A stretch of 45,010 nucleotides of DNA from the NCBI GenBank assembly GCA_900767415.1, contig CAAFYZ010000038.1:1-45010 (forward strand), read 5' to 3'. Both the position numbers and the translations under genes were made by a program. Under the pieces are notes generated by a model that worked only from the letters and a program-made list of their open reading frames with translations, was not told the DNA's origin and made no database searches. Below, in pieces: positions 32,332 to 40,361 of this stretch. The DNA is from Clostridia bacterium. Its GTDB lineage: Bacteria; Bacillota; Clostridia; Oscillospirales; CAG-272. Within the stretch, counting starts at the first letter, position 1; every line of letters begins with the position of its first letter.

Positions 32332-33441
32332 GTGAAATCCGTCATGCTTGTCTTCGGCACCCGTCCCGAAGCGATTAAAATGTGTCCGCTTGTGAAAGAG
32401 CTCGGGAGGCGAAAAGAGTTTCGCACCCTCGTTTGCGTCACGGGACAGCACCGCGAAATGCTTGCCGGGGTGCTTGACGCGTTCGGTGTCGTTCCGGATT
32501 ACGACCTTGACATAATGAAAGCGGGGCAGACACTCTTCGACATTACGGCGGGGGTTCTCACAAAGATATGTGATGTGCTCACGGAGGCACGCCCCGACCT
32601 CGTGCTGGTGCACGGCGACACTTCCACAACCTTTGCGACGGCGCTCGCCTGTTACTATCTGCAGATTCCCGTCGGGCACGTCGAGGCGGGACTGCGCACG
32701 TACAATATCGATTCTCCTTATCCCGAGGAGTTCAACCGTCGGGCGGTCGGAATCCTCGCAAAGTATCACTTCGCGCCGACCGAACTTTCCCGCGAGAATC
32801 TGTTGCGGGAAGGGAAGGATCCCACGAGCATTTATGTTACGGGCAATACTGCCATCGACGCACTGAAAACCACGGTCAGAGCGGAGTATACCCACCCCGA
32901 GCTTACATGGGCAGAGGGGAGCCGTCTGATCCTTCTCACGGCGCATCGGCGTGAAAATCTCGGCGAGCCGATGCACCGGATGTTCCGTGCCGTTCGCCGC
33001 GTCACGGAAGAGCATCCGGATGTCAAAGTGATCTGTCCGATCCATAAAAATCCGCTCGTCGGAAAGACCGCGGAAGAAGAGCTCGGCGGGTGCGGGAGAA
33101 TTCATATCATCGAACCGCTCGGGGTCACGGATTTCCATAACTTCCTTGCGCGCTGTTATCTGATTTTGACCGATAGCGGCGGCATCGAAGAGGAGGCACC
33201 CGCCCTCGGAAAACCGGTGCTCGTCATGCGGGATACCACCGAGCGTCCGGAGGGGATCCGTGCGGGGACACTTCGCCTCGTCGGCTCCGACGAGGACACG
33301 ATTTACAAGAATTTCAAAGAACTTCTCGAAGACGGGGAAGCTTACCATAAGATGGCACACGCCTCGAATCCCTACGGCGACGGCTTCGCCTGTCGGCGGA
33401 TCGCCGATATTCTGGTGGGAGAAGAGAACGCCCGAAAATAA
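32332..33441 (+). CDS. wecB: UDP-N-acetylglucosamine 2-epimerase (non-hydrolysing)
   Basis: A 369-residue enzyme that interconverts UDP-GlcNAc and UDP-ManNAc. Family blocks: VMLVFGTRPEAIKMCPL (4-20), VCVTGQHREML, VHGDTSTTFATALACYY, GHVEAGLRTYNIDSPYPEEFNR, LLTAHRRENLGEP, and LTDSGGIEEEAPALGKPVLVMRDTTERPEG. The start is GTG at 32332 with GGGAGG nine bases upstream; an ATG at 32325 is in another frame and soon stops. The 111-base gap before it shows no clear promoter. It supplies ManNAc units or their derivatives for the glycan. Confidence 0.96.
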   Translation: MKSVMLVFGTRPEAIKMCPLVKELGRRKEFRTLVCVTGQHREMLAGVLDAFGVVPDYDLDIMKAGQTLFDITAGVLTKICDVLTEARPDLVLVHGDTSTTFATALACYYLQIPVGHVEAGLRTYNIDSPYPEEFNRRAVGILAKYHFAPTELSRENLLREGKDPTSIYVTGNTAIDALKTTVRAEYTHPELTWAEGSRLILLTAHRRENLGEPMHRMFRAVRRVTEEHPDVKVICPIHKNPLVGKTAEEELGGCGRIHIIEPLGVTDFHNFLARCYLILTDSGGIEEEAPALGKPVLVMRDTTERPEGIRAGTLRLVGSDEDTIYKNFKELLEDGEAYHKMAHASNPYGDGFACRRIADILVGEENARK

Positions 33442-33449
33442 AGGAAACC

Positions 33450-34295
33450 ATGAAAGAATTTCAAAACACCGACGCACAAAAAATCCTGAATGAGACACTC
33501 CCCCTCCTTCTCGAGGCGGGGAACATCCTACGCTCCGTCGATCATGTCGGAGAGGGGATCGCCGAGAAGAGCGGGGACTCGAATTTTGTAACGAAGTACG
33601 ATGTCGCCGTGCAAAAGCTCCTGCTCGACGCCCTCGGCGGGGCGTTCCCCGACGCGTGCTTTTTTGCCGAGGAGAAGGAAAACAACACGCTGACCGACGC
33701 TCTGACCTTTATCATCGACCCAATCGACGGGACGACGAACTTTATCCGCGGACTCCGCCACAGTTGTATTTCCGTCGGGGTGTGTGCGGGCAAGACGCCC
33801 CTTTGCGGCATGATTTATAACCCTTATACCGATCTTTTATATTTTGCCGTGCGCGGGGAGGGCGCTTACCGTGCCGACGCTCCCTCGGTGAGCGGACTTG
33901 ACCGCTCGCGACGCCTCTTCATCCCCGACTGTCCTCTTTCCGAGACGCTCGCCGTCTTCGGCTCCGACCCTTATCACAAGAGCCACACCACGGACATTAC
34001 CCTTCGCGGCGCGCGGATATTGCTCGAGCATTCGCTCGATATCCGTCGGAGCGGCTCGGCGGCACTCGACCTCGCCTATGTGGCGTCGGGGTGTTACGGC
34101 ATTTATTTTGAGAACTGCGTCTCCCCGTGGGACTATGCCGCAGGGCGGCTGATCGTCACGGAGGCGGGTGGCGTCGTCACGCGCGCCGACGGCTCCGAGA
34201 TGCCGATTGCCGAGGTGACGACGATTCTCGCCGGCGCACCGACCGCGTGCAAAGAATTTCTCTCGCTTATGAAAAACCCGGAAAACAACGGATAA
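33450..34295 (+). CDS. Inositol monophosphatase-family phosphatase
   Basis: A 281-residue metal-dependent sugar-phosphatase-like protein. The metal site is built from FAEEKEN (Glu about 71), IIDPIDGTTNFIRG (about 88-101) and SPWDYAAGRLIVTEAGG (about 226-242). It hydrolyses a small phosphomonoester such as an inositol or polyol phosphate, or 3'-phosphoadenosine 5'-phosphate. AAAGGAAACC precedes the ATG nine bases after wecB, so it belongs to the operon. GC content returns to the high value of the flanks here. Confidence 0.9.
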   Translation: MKEFQNTDAQKILNETLPLLLEAGNILRSVDHVGEGIAEKSGDSNFVTKYDVAVQKLLLDALGGAFPDACFFAEEKENNTLTDALTFIIDPIDGTTNFIRGLRHSCISVGVCAGKTPLCGMIYNPYTDLLYFAVRGEGAYRADAPSVSGLDRSRRLFIPDCPLSETLAVFGSDPYHKSHTTDITLRGARILLEHSLDIRRSGSAALDLAYVASGCYGIYFENCVSPWDYAAGRLIVTEAGGVVTRADGSEMPIAEVTTILAGAPTACKEFLSLMKNPENNG

Positions 34296-34339
34296 TTGCA
34301 AACAATAGTTTTCAAAAATAAACAAAACGGTACAAAAAC

Positions 34340-34900
34340 ATGGAAAACGACCTGCTATTGAAAATCGAAAAAGAAACGCAAAAAGCGGCAGAAGAACTCT
34401 GCACCGCGGCAAAACTCGCGCCCGGGAACATCGTCGTCATCGGCTGTTCGTCGAGCGAGGTGCTCGGGCACGCGGTCGGGAGTTTTTCGTCTCCCGAGAC
34501 GGCAGAGGTCATCTATCGGGCGCTCGCCTCGGTCTTTGACCCGAAAGGAATCTACATCGCCGCCCAGTGCTGTGAGCATCTGAACCGCGCGATCGTCATC
34601 GAGCGCGCCGCCGTACGGAACACGGACGACAGGGTCAATGTCGTCCCGCAGCCGAAGGCGGGCGGCTCCTTCGCCACCGCGGCATACCGCGCTTTTCGTG
34701 AGCCGATCGTCCTCGAGGAGATCCGTGCGGACGCCGGGCTTGACATCGGCGGCACGCTGATCGGTATGCACCTGCGCCGTGTCGCCGTGCCCCTGCGCCT
34801 GTCCGTCACGCACATCGGTGAGGCGGTTCTTCTCGCCGCGCGCACTCGCCCGAAGTACATCGGCGGCGCCCGCGCCGTCTATGACGAAACCCTCGGCTGA
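34340..34900 (+). CDS. UPF0340 (YwlG-like) protein
   Basis: A 186-residue soluble protein matching UPF0340/TIGR01440. KLAPGNIVVIGCSSSEVLGHAVGSFSSPETAEVIY at the N-terminal side, AAQCCEHLNRAIVIER in the middle and AGLDIGGTLIGMHLRRVAVPL toward the end are conserved blocks. Biochemical function is not established. It sits 45 bases after the phosphatase gene without a clear ribosome binding site and closes the glycan run, possibly as a passenger. Confidence 0.9.
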   Translation: MENDLLLKIEKETQKAAEELCTAAKLAPGNIVVIGCSSSEVLGHAVGSFSSPETAEVIYRALASVFDPKGIYIAAQCCEHLNRAIVIERAAVRNTDDRVNVVPQPKAGGSFATAAYRAFREPIVLEEIRADAGLDIGGTLIGMHLRRVAVPLRLSVTHIGEAVLLAARTRPKYIGGARAVYDETLG

Positions 34901-34915
34901 AATCTTCCGAAAACG

Positions 34916-34943
34916 AAAAGGCATGACCGCAGTCATGCCTTTT
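34916..34943. terminator. Bidirectional terminator between the glycan operon and kdpE
   Basis: AAAAGGCATGAC pairs perfectly with GTCATGCCTTTT around CGCA, giving T-runs on both strands. It stops the glycan unit and can stop kdpE transcripts. The 126 bases up to kdpE hold no credible gene. Confidence 0.9.
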
Positions 34944-35069
34944 TGTTTTCCGTTTTTCAATACGCGATGGTCGTCACCCGTGCATATTCCGCCCGCGAGA
35001 CGAAGCCCCCTTTTTTTTCATATCGCTCATGTAGCCGCCTGCGGAGAATCAATGCGGGAAACGACGGAT

Positions 35070-35768
35070 TTATTCCGCTTTTACCATGCGGTAGCCGATG
35101 CCGACGTGCGTTTGAATATATTGCGGAGAATCGGCGGTCGGTTCGATTTTCTTGCGTAACGTCGCCATGAACACACGTAGGGAGGCGACGTTGCTTTCCC
35201 ATGCCGCGCCCCATATTTTCTGCGTAAGGAAAGTGTGGGTGAGCACTTTTCCGACGTTTTTCGAAAGCAAACAAAGGAGTTTATATTCGATGGGGGTTAA
35301 ATGCAGTTCTTCTCCGCCGAGATAGGCACAGCCGGCGGCATAGTCTATTTTCAGATCTCCGTTTATGAAAACCGATTCGCCTTTGTTCGACGACTGCATC
35401 GCCGAAAGTCTTCTTTCCGTCACGCGGATTCTCGCAAGCAGTTCTTCGACGGAAAACGGTTTTGTCAGATAGTCGTCCGCCCCGGCATCCAACGCGTCGA
35501 TTTTGTCCTTGTCTTCGGTTCTCGCGCTGATGACGATGATCGGCACCTCTGACCAGGTGCGTACTTTTTTGATCACGTCCACGCCGTCGATATCGGGCAA
35601 GCCGAGATCGAGCAAAATCACGTCCGGATTGTGCGAAGATGCCTGCATTACGGCACTTTCTCCGCTTGCCGCCGTCATATAATCGTAGCCGTGCGTTTTC
35701 AGCGTCGTCCCGATCAGATTGCGGACGGGCGCATCGTCTTCCACGACCAGAATCAATAGATTATTCAT
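35070..35768 (-). CDS. kdpE: KdpE-like response regulator
   Basis: A 232-residue OmpR-class regulator. The receiver domain (1-120) has acidic pocket VVEDD (8-12), phospho-acceptor Asp54 in ILLDLGLPD, Thr/Ser-Ala switch IVISART, and Lys in YLTKPF. The winged-helix domain (about 130-230) shows LTPIEYKLLCLLSKNVGKVLTH and LRVFMATLRKKIE. A strong GGGAGGTGG lies nine bases upstream. The start overlaps the kdpD end by eight bases. In E. coli KdpE activates kdpFABC; no Kdp pump is here and the nearest targets are the Trk/Ktr genes upstream. Confidence 0.93.
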   Translation of the reverse strand: MNNLLILVVEDDAPVRNLIGTTLKTHGYDYMTAASGESAVMQASSHNPDVILLDLGLPDIDGVDVIKKVRTWSEVPIIVISARTEDKDKIDALDAGADDYLTKPFSVEELLARIRVTERRLSAMQSSNKGESVFINGDLKIDYAAGCAYLGGEELHLTPIEYKLLCLLSKNVGKVLTHTFLTQKIWGAAWESNVASLRVFMATLRKKIEPTADSPQYIQTHVGIGYRMVKAE

Positions 35769-37683
35769 GAATTTCCACCTCCCCGACGGGCAATGTAAAG
35801 GTAAATACCGCGCCGTGCGGAACGTTGTCCGATATCGTTATTTCTCCGCCGTGGGCACCGACGATGGACTTGCATAACGAAAGTCCGAGCCCGAGACTGC
35901 GGCGACAGTCGGCGATTTTCCCCGTACCCGTGTAAAACCTATCGAATATTCTCGATTTCTGCTCGTCGGGGATTCCTGCGCCGTTGTCCGCTACGCCGAT
36001 ACAGACCCTCTCTCCGTCTCTTTTTGCGGAAACCGTGATCTCTGAATCGGACGGTGTGTATTTGATCGCATTGTCCAAAAGATTGATCAGTACCTGCACG
36101 ATAAGGCGTGCGTCCATCTTGGCGAGAAGCAGGTCATCGGGCTGTATCACGGTGATTTTTTGCTTTTCGCTTTTCGGATGCACGTGTTTCAACGCTTCGG
36201 CGATGACGTCGCCGACCAGTTCCGTCGTTAAATTGATGGTCATTCTGCCCTCTTCAAGGCGCGTTACCGCAAGCAGGTTTTCCACCAGATTGATAAGCCA
36301 GAGAGAATCGTCGTAGATGTCCGCATAGATCTGATGCTTTGTTGCCTCGTCGATTTCCTTCCCGTTTGCGAGCAGATTGCCCGCATTGCCCGAGATGGAA
36401 GTCAGCGGGGTGCGGAGATCGTGCGAGATGGAGCGGAGCAGATTGGCACGCAACTGCTCGTTCTTTGCCAGCACCGCCGCCCGTTCTCTTTCTTTGGCAT
36501 TTACCATGCCGTCGACGGCGATCGCACATTCGCCTATCACGGAAAGCACGATGCTTTCGTCAAACGAGTCGATCGGATCGTCCCCGACAAAAACGCCGAT
36601 CGCGCCGTAATTTTTTTCGTTTTTGCATATCGGGAAAAACGCATAGCCGCCTTCGGCGCGGGGAGTTGTCTCCGTTTCCGCTTCCGTATGGTCGTCCGTT
36701 GCTTGCGGGAGGGGTTGTCCGCTCTCCGTCGGCGACCCGTAAATTTTTTGCCCTTTGTCATTCAATACGATGACGTTCCGGTTTAACAGTTTTCGCAATT
36801 GATTTGCCGTCACGCGATAGATCTCCGCCTCGTCGGACGCTTTTTGAATCAGTTGATTCGCATCGAACAGGATTTTCGTTCTGTATGCGGTCTGCGTTGC
36901 CTGACGTCCCCGCGATTTCAGCTTTTCGGTGGTCCCTCCGATGATGAGAGACGCCGTCAGCATGATGACAAAAGTGACGGGGTAGCCGCTGCCGTATGCC
37001 AAAAACGAGAATTTCGGTTCCATAAACAGAAAATTGAAAATCAGCACGCTCGCGACGGAGGAGAGAACCCAACAGAGTTTACTTTCGGTAAAGGCGGAGA
37101 CGATAAGTACGCCGAGGATATACACCGTAAGGATATTGGCATCGGTGAATCCGAGAAGGGAAAACAGATACCCGAGCAAAGAGGACAAAAGCAGCGCGAT
37201 TGCCGAAACCGCAAGTCCTTTCAGCGTCTTCGTAAAATTCGCTTTTCCGAACAGTTTTTCCTTTTTTTCGGAGGCGACGGCGTCGCTGTCCGGAATAATG
37301 TGTATATCGACATTCGGGGCAAGCGAGATCAGTTTTTCCGTCAGCGTCGGTTTTCCGATGATGTGCCGTCTGTCGACGACGCTTCTTCCGAGCACGATTT
37401 TACTGACGCCGGAAAGGCGCGCATATTCCGCAATCTGAAAAGGAACGTCGTCGCCGCATACCGTAACGACCGATGCGCCGCACTTTTCGGCAAAACGGAG
37501 ATTCGCGAGCAATCGCTCCGTGTCTTCTGCCGACATCGTTTCGGATGTTTTTACGTACAGTGCCGAAAAGGAGGCATGAAACGCCCTTGCCATAGCCGCC
37601 GCCGTCTCGATGATCTTAATGTTGGAAGGAGCGGACGACAGGCAGGCGAGGATATGGTCTTTGTTTGCAACCGTTTTTTCCAT
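35761..37683 (-). CDS. kdpD: KdpD-like sensor kinase lacking the N-terminal KdpD domain
   Basis: A 640-residue membrane histidine kinase. Residues 8-135 form a universal-stress-protein-like domain, about 153-250 four transmembrane segments of the KdpD type, about 265-395 a GAF-like domain, and then HisKA with phospho-acceptor His421 (SISHDLRTPLTSISGNAGN). The ATPase follows with NLLDNAIKYTPS (N box) and GVADNGAGIPDEQ. Full-length KdpD is near 900 residues; the roughly 220-residue N-terminal KdpD domain with its Walker motifs is missing, with no remnant upstream. It sits after trkA and trkH genes. Likely senses K+ or turgor and signals to KdpE. Confidence 0.93.
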   Translation of the reverse strand: MEKTVANKDHILACLSSAPSNIKIIETAAAMARAFHASFSALYVKTSETMSAEDTERLLANLRFAEKCGASVVTVCGDDVPFQIAEYARLSGVSKIVLGRSVVDRRHIIGKPTLTEKLISLAPNVDIHIIPDSDAVASEKKEKLFGKANFTKTLKGLAVSAIALLLSSLLGYLFSLLGFTDANILTVYILGVLIVSAFTESKLCWVLSSVASVLIFNFLFMEPKFSFLAYGSGYPVTFVIMLTASLIIGGTTEKLKSRGRQATQTAYRTKILFDANQLIQKASDEAEIYRVTANQLRKLLNRNVIVLNDKGQKIYGSPTESGQPLPQATDDHTEAETETTPRAEGGYAFFPICKNEKNYGAIGVFVGDDPIDSFDESIVLSVIGECAIAVDGMVNAKERERAAVLAKNEQLRANLLRSISHDLRTPLTSISGNAGNLLANGKEIDEATKHQIYADIYDDSLWLINLVENLLAVTRLEEGRMTINLTTELVGDVIAEALKHVHPKSEKQKITVIQPDDLLLAKMDARLIVQVLINLLDNAIKYTPSDSEITVSAKRDGERVCIGVADNGAGIPDEQKSRIFDRFYTGTGKIADCRRSLGLGLSLCKSIVGAHGGEITISDNVPHGAVFTFTLPVGEVEIHE

Positions 37684-37721
37684 TTTCCGGATTCCTATCC
37701 CTCTGCGTTTTACTTTCTTTT

Positions 37722-37727
37722 ATTATA
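37722..37727 (-). promoter_or_regulatory. Extended -10 promoter of kdpDE
   Basis: TGATATAAT on the minus strand is an extended -10; no good -35 is 17 bases upstream. The -35 area is covered by an inverted repeat at 37740-37770 and by TTGTCGAAA (37736-37744), so an activator may be needed. Confidence 0.55.
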
Positions 37728-37739
37728 TCACGTCTTTTC

Positions 37740-37770
37740 GACAAAATCTACCGGGAAAACGGTTTTTGTC
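37740..37770. promoter_or_regulatory. Inverted repeat over the kdpD -35 region
   Basis: GACAAAA at 37740-37746 and TTTTGTC at 37764-37770 form outer arms; ACCG and CGGT form inner arms. It could be an operator or a fold in the trkA 3' RNA. Confidence 0.5.
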
Positions 37771-37832
37771 TTCGTGCGGGGATTTATCGTTTTCGGACGT
37801 TTTATCGGAGGGCGGAGTGCTTTTTCCTTCTT

Positions 37833-38486
37833 TCAGATAGCAAAGCACTTTTGCACGGCTTTGTATTCTCCGAGCACAAGCAGCGTTTCGTCCTCGGAAA
37901 GAACGGTTTCGGCGGAAACGACCGCGTCGATCTTCCCGTTTTTCTTCGTGGCGATGATGTTGACGTTGTATTTTTTGCGAATATCGATCTCCGCGACGGA
38001 TTTTCCCCGCCATGCCTGCGGCACTTCAACCTCGAAGATCGAGCAGGAATCGCCGAGCTCTATGTAATCGAGAACATGGTCGGAACTGTAACGGATCGCC
38101 GCCCAGACGGCGAGCTGTTTCTCGGGATAGATGATTTCGTCCGCGCCGTTGCGCAGAAGGAATTTTGCCTGCACGTCCTGCTCGGCACGGGAAACGACCT
38201 TTTTCGCCCCCAGCTCTTTTAAGAGGCAGGTCGTTTCCAGCGAACTCTGAAAATTCCCGCCGATGGTTACGATACAGACGTCGTAGTTTTTTACCCCGAG
38301 GGATTTCAGCAACGCTTCGTTTGTGCTGTCGCCGATTTGCCCGTTCGTCACGTAGGGCATGACATCGTTGATTCTGTCCTCGTTGTCGTCCACTGCCATG
38401 ACCTCGTGTCCAAGCTCATGCAGTTTCATGGCGATATATTTTCCGAATCGCCCGAGACCTATCAATAAAACGGATTTTGTTCTCAT
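37833..38486 (-). CDS. TrkA/KtrA-family potassium channel regulator
   Basis: A 217-residue cytoplasmic RCK protein. RCK-N (1-130) has the dinucleotide site VLLIGLGRFGKYIA (6-19) and acidic VDDNEDRI. RCK-C (about 140-217) includes FEVEVPQAWRGKSVAEIDIRKKYNVNIIA. It binds NAD(H), ATP/ADP or c-di-AMP in known relatives and gates the membrane subunit encoded just upstream. The start at 38486 follows AAGGAG. The gene starts 13 bases past the TrkH/KtrB stop, so they are one unit. Confidence 0.94.
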   Translation of the reverse strand: MRTKSVLLIGLGRFGKYIAMKLHELGHEVMAVDDNEDRINDVMPYVTNGQIGDSTNEALLKSLGVKNYDVCIVTIGGNFQSSLETTCLLKELGAKKVVSRAEQDVQAKFLLRNGADEIIYPEKQLAVWAAIRYSSDHVLDYIELGDSCSIFEVEVPQAWRGKSVAEIDIRKKYNVNIIATKKNGKIDAVVSAETVLSEDETLLVLGEYKAVQKCFAI

Positions 38487-38499
38487 AAAAAAATCTCCT

Positions 38500-39828
38500 T
38501 CAACCGACCGCAAAGGTATCCGTCGGTAATTTTGCCGTTTGTTTTTTGTTCGCGCCGAAAGCGGCATAGATAAGCGTCAGTCCGCCCACCCGTCCGAAGA
38601 ACATGGATAAAATCAGGATGATTTCGGATACCGTCCCGAGGGTCGGTGTGATTCCGAGCGTCAGTCCGACCGTTCCGACGGCAGAGGCGGTTTCGTAGAG
38701 GCAGGCGGTGATCGGCAGATCTTCGATCGCACTGATCGCCATTCCGCCGAATAAAAACAGCGTGATATACATCAGAAATACTGCCGATGCCGTCTTTACG
38801 GTTTCGTCGTCAACCCGCCGCCTCATAAGTTCCGCATTGTCTTTTTTCCGGAAGACGGAAAGGGCGGAGGAGAATAAGACGGCTATCGTTGTCGTTTTCA
38901 TTCCTCCCGCGGTCGAACCGGGCGAACCGCCGATCAGCATAAGAATTATCATCAAATACAACCCCGTATCGCCGATTGCCGTAAGGTCTGCCGTGTTGAA
39001 TCCTGCCGTTCTCGGCGTTACGGATTGAAATAAAGACGTAAGGATGCGTTCTCCGAGCGGCAAATCGCCGAATTCAAAAAAGAAGAAGTAAAGGGCGGGG
39101 AAGAGAATCAGAAGAGCCGAAACGAGCAAAACGAGTTTGCTCTGCGTCCGATAGGCGCGGACTCTCCACTTATGGCGGTAAATATCTTCCCAGACGAGAA
39201 AGCCGATCCCGCCGACGACGATCAGCAGCATGATCGTGAGATTGATGACGGGCTGTGCCGAGAAGTGCGTGAGGGAAGAAAATTCGCCGCTCTTCGTCCC
39301 CATAAGGTCGAATCCGGCATTGCAGAACGCCGACACCGAATGGAAAACCGCAAACCATATTCCCTCCGCGCCGTATTCCGAGCAAAATACGGGGAGCATG
39401 AGGAGCGCGCCGAGAAGCTCGAAGAGAAAAGTCCCCTTGATGATGAATCCCGTCAGACGGACGATTCCGCTCACGTGCGGTGCGGAGATCGCGTTTTTCA
39501 TGGTTTCGCGGCTGAACAGTCCGATTTTCTTTCCCGAAATAACGGCAAGGGAGACGGCGACGGTTACGACGCCCATTCCTCCGATCTGGATTAACAACAG
39601 AATGACGACCTGTCCGAAGATCGTCCAGTGCGTCGCCGTATCGAAGACGACAAGCCCCGTTACGCACACGGCGGACGTCGAAGTGAACAGCGCGTCGGTA
39701 AAAGACGTCCATTCGTGCGAGGCGGAAGAGATCGGCAGGGTCAGCAAAAACGCACCGAGTAAAATAACGCCCGCAAATCCGAGCAGAATGATTTGAAAGG
39801 AAGATAATTTTCTTTTCGGGATTCCCAT
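38500..39828 (-). CDS. TrkH/KtrB-family potassium uptake protein
   Basis: A 442-residue membrane protein of the superfamily of K+ transporters, with four membrane-pore-membrane repeats. The four selectivity-loop motifs are visible in order: TSTSAVCVTGLVV, HSVSAFCNAGFDL, QSVTPRTAGFNTA and ETASAVGTVGLTLG. Length fits KtrB (about 445) better than E. coli TrkH (483). With the RCK protein it should import K+, possibly with Na+. GAGGTTTTTAC precedes the ATG. Upstream lie paired direct repeats that look like regulator sites. Confidence 0.95.
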   Translation of the reverse strand: MGIPKRKLSSFQIILLGFAGVILLGAFLLTLPISSASHEWTSFTDALFTSTSAVCVTGLVVFDTATHWTIFGQVVILLLIQIGGMGVVTVAVSLAVISGKKIGLFSRETMKNAISAPHVSGIVRLTGFIIKGTFLFELLGALLMLPVFCSEYGAEGIWFAVFHSVSAFCNAGFDLMGTKSGEFSSLTHFSAQPVINLTIMLLIVVGGIGFLVWEDIYRHKWRVRAYRTQSKLVLLVSALLILFPALYFFFFEFGDLPLGERILTSLFQSVTPRTAGFNTADLTAIGDTGLYLMIILMLIGGSPGSTAGGMKTTTIAVLFSSALSVFRKKDNAELMRRRVDDETVKTASAVFLMYITLFLFGGMAISAIEDLPITACLYETASAVGTVGLTLGITPTLGTVSEIILILSMFFGRVGGLTLIYAAFGANKKQTAKLPTDTFAVG

Positions 39829-39860
39829 GTAAAAACCTCGGTTTCTCCTTGATGGATATC

Positions 39861-39889
39861 ATGATACCATATTTTTTATAAAGACGGTA
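39861..39889 (-). promoter_or_regulatory. Probable activator-dependent promoter of the Trk/Ktr operon
   Basis: TATCAT (39861-39866, minus strand) is a plausible -10, but 17 bases upstream there is only TACCGT. The weak -35 region overlaps the proximal direct repeat at 39874-39885. Confidence 0.5.
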
Positions 39890-39928
39890 TTAGGGTTTTC
39901 GGAAAAGGCGTTAAGATTTTATAAAGAC
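39874..39928. promoter_or_regulatory. Direct-repeat pair upstream of trkH/ktrB
   Basis: TTTTATAAAGAC occurs at 39874-39885 and again at 39917-39928, 43 bases start to start, about four helical turns. On the minus strand it reads GTCTTTATAAAA; E. coli KdpE sites contain a similar TTTATA element. Likely KdpE sites; binding untested. Confidence 0.55.
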
Positions 39929-39954
39929 TTCAAAGGGATTTTACCGTTTCCCCC

Positions 39955-39983
39955 TTGCAAACCCCCGCGGGATATGGTAAAAT
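39955..39983 (+). promoter_or_regulatory. Sigma-A promoter of the ACT/UPF0210 operon
   Basis: TTGCAA, 17 bases, TAAAAT, about 35 bases before the ACT gene. Confidence 0.82.
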
Positions 39984-40016
39984 AGAACAATCAAATCAAA
40001 ATCACGGGAGAAACGT

Positions 40017-40286
40017 ATGAAAGCGGTCGTTACGGTGGTCGGACGGGATAAGGTCGGCATTATCGCCATGGCAAGCGGCGAGTGCGCGAAATTCGGCGTC
40101 AACATTCTTGACATCAGTCAGACGGTCATGCGGGAATATTTTTCGATGATCATGCTGGTGGAACTTGACGGTCTGAAGACGGATTTTGCCGCCTTCGCGG
40201 AAGAATTCCGCAAGATCGGAGAGGCGGCGGGCGTCGATATCCGCGTCATGCACGAAGATATTTTCAATTCCATGCACAGAATCTGA
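40017..40286 (+). CDS. ACT domain protein (UPF0237)
   Basis: An 89-residue single ACT domain of the UPF0237 family. VVTVVGRDKVGIIAMASGECAKFGVNILDISQTVM is the amino-acid-binding half and YFSMIMLVEL the following strand. Such stand-alone domains sense amino acids or partner with enzymes. GGGAGAAACGT precedes the ATG. It is followed 75 bases later by its constant companion UPF0210; the pairing is conserved across Firmicutes. Ligand unknown. Confidence 0.93.
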   Translation: MKAVVTVVGRDKVGIIAMASGECAKFGVNILDISQTVMREYFSMIMLVELDGLKTDFAAFAEEFRKIGEAAGVDIRVMHEDIFNSMHRI

Positions 40287-40361
40287 GCGACGGGAAGACG
40301 GGCGGTGTCCCGCTTTTCCCGTGGCTTTATGTTGCCGTTTTTACGGCAGGACGGAGCAGAT

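Noticed and set aside
34960..35030. Short minus-strand frames after kdpE (for example MSDMKKKGASSRGRNMHG)
   Set aside because: Only a weak AGGCGG stands before the ATG, no promoter is present, and it lies in the kdpE 3' region before the terminator. Not enough to call a gene.
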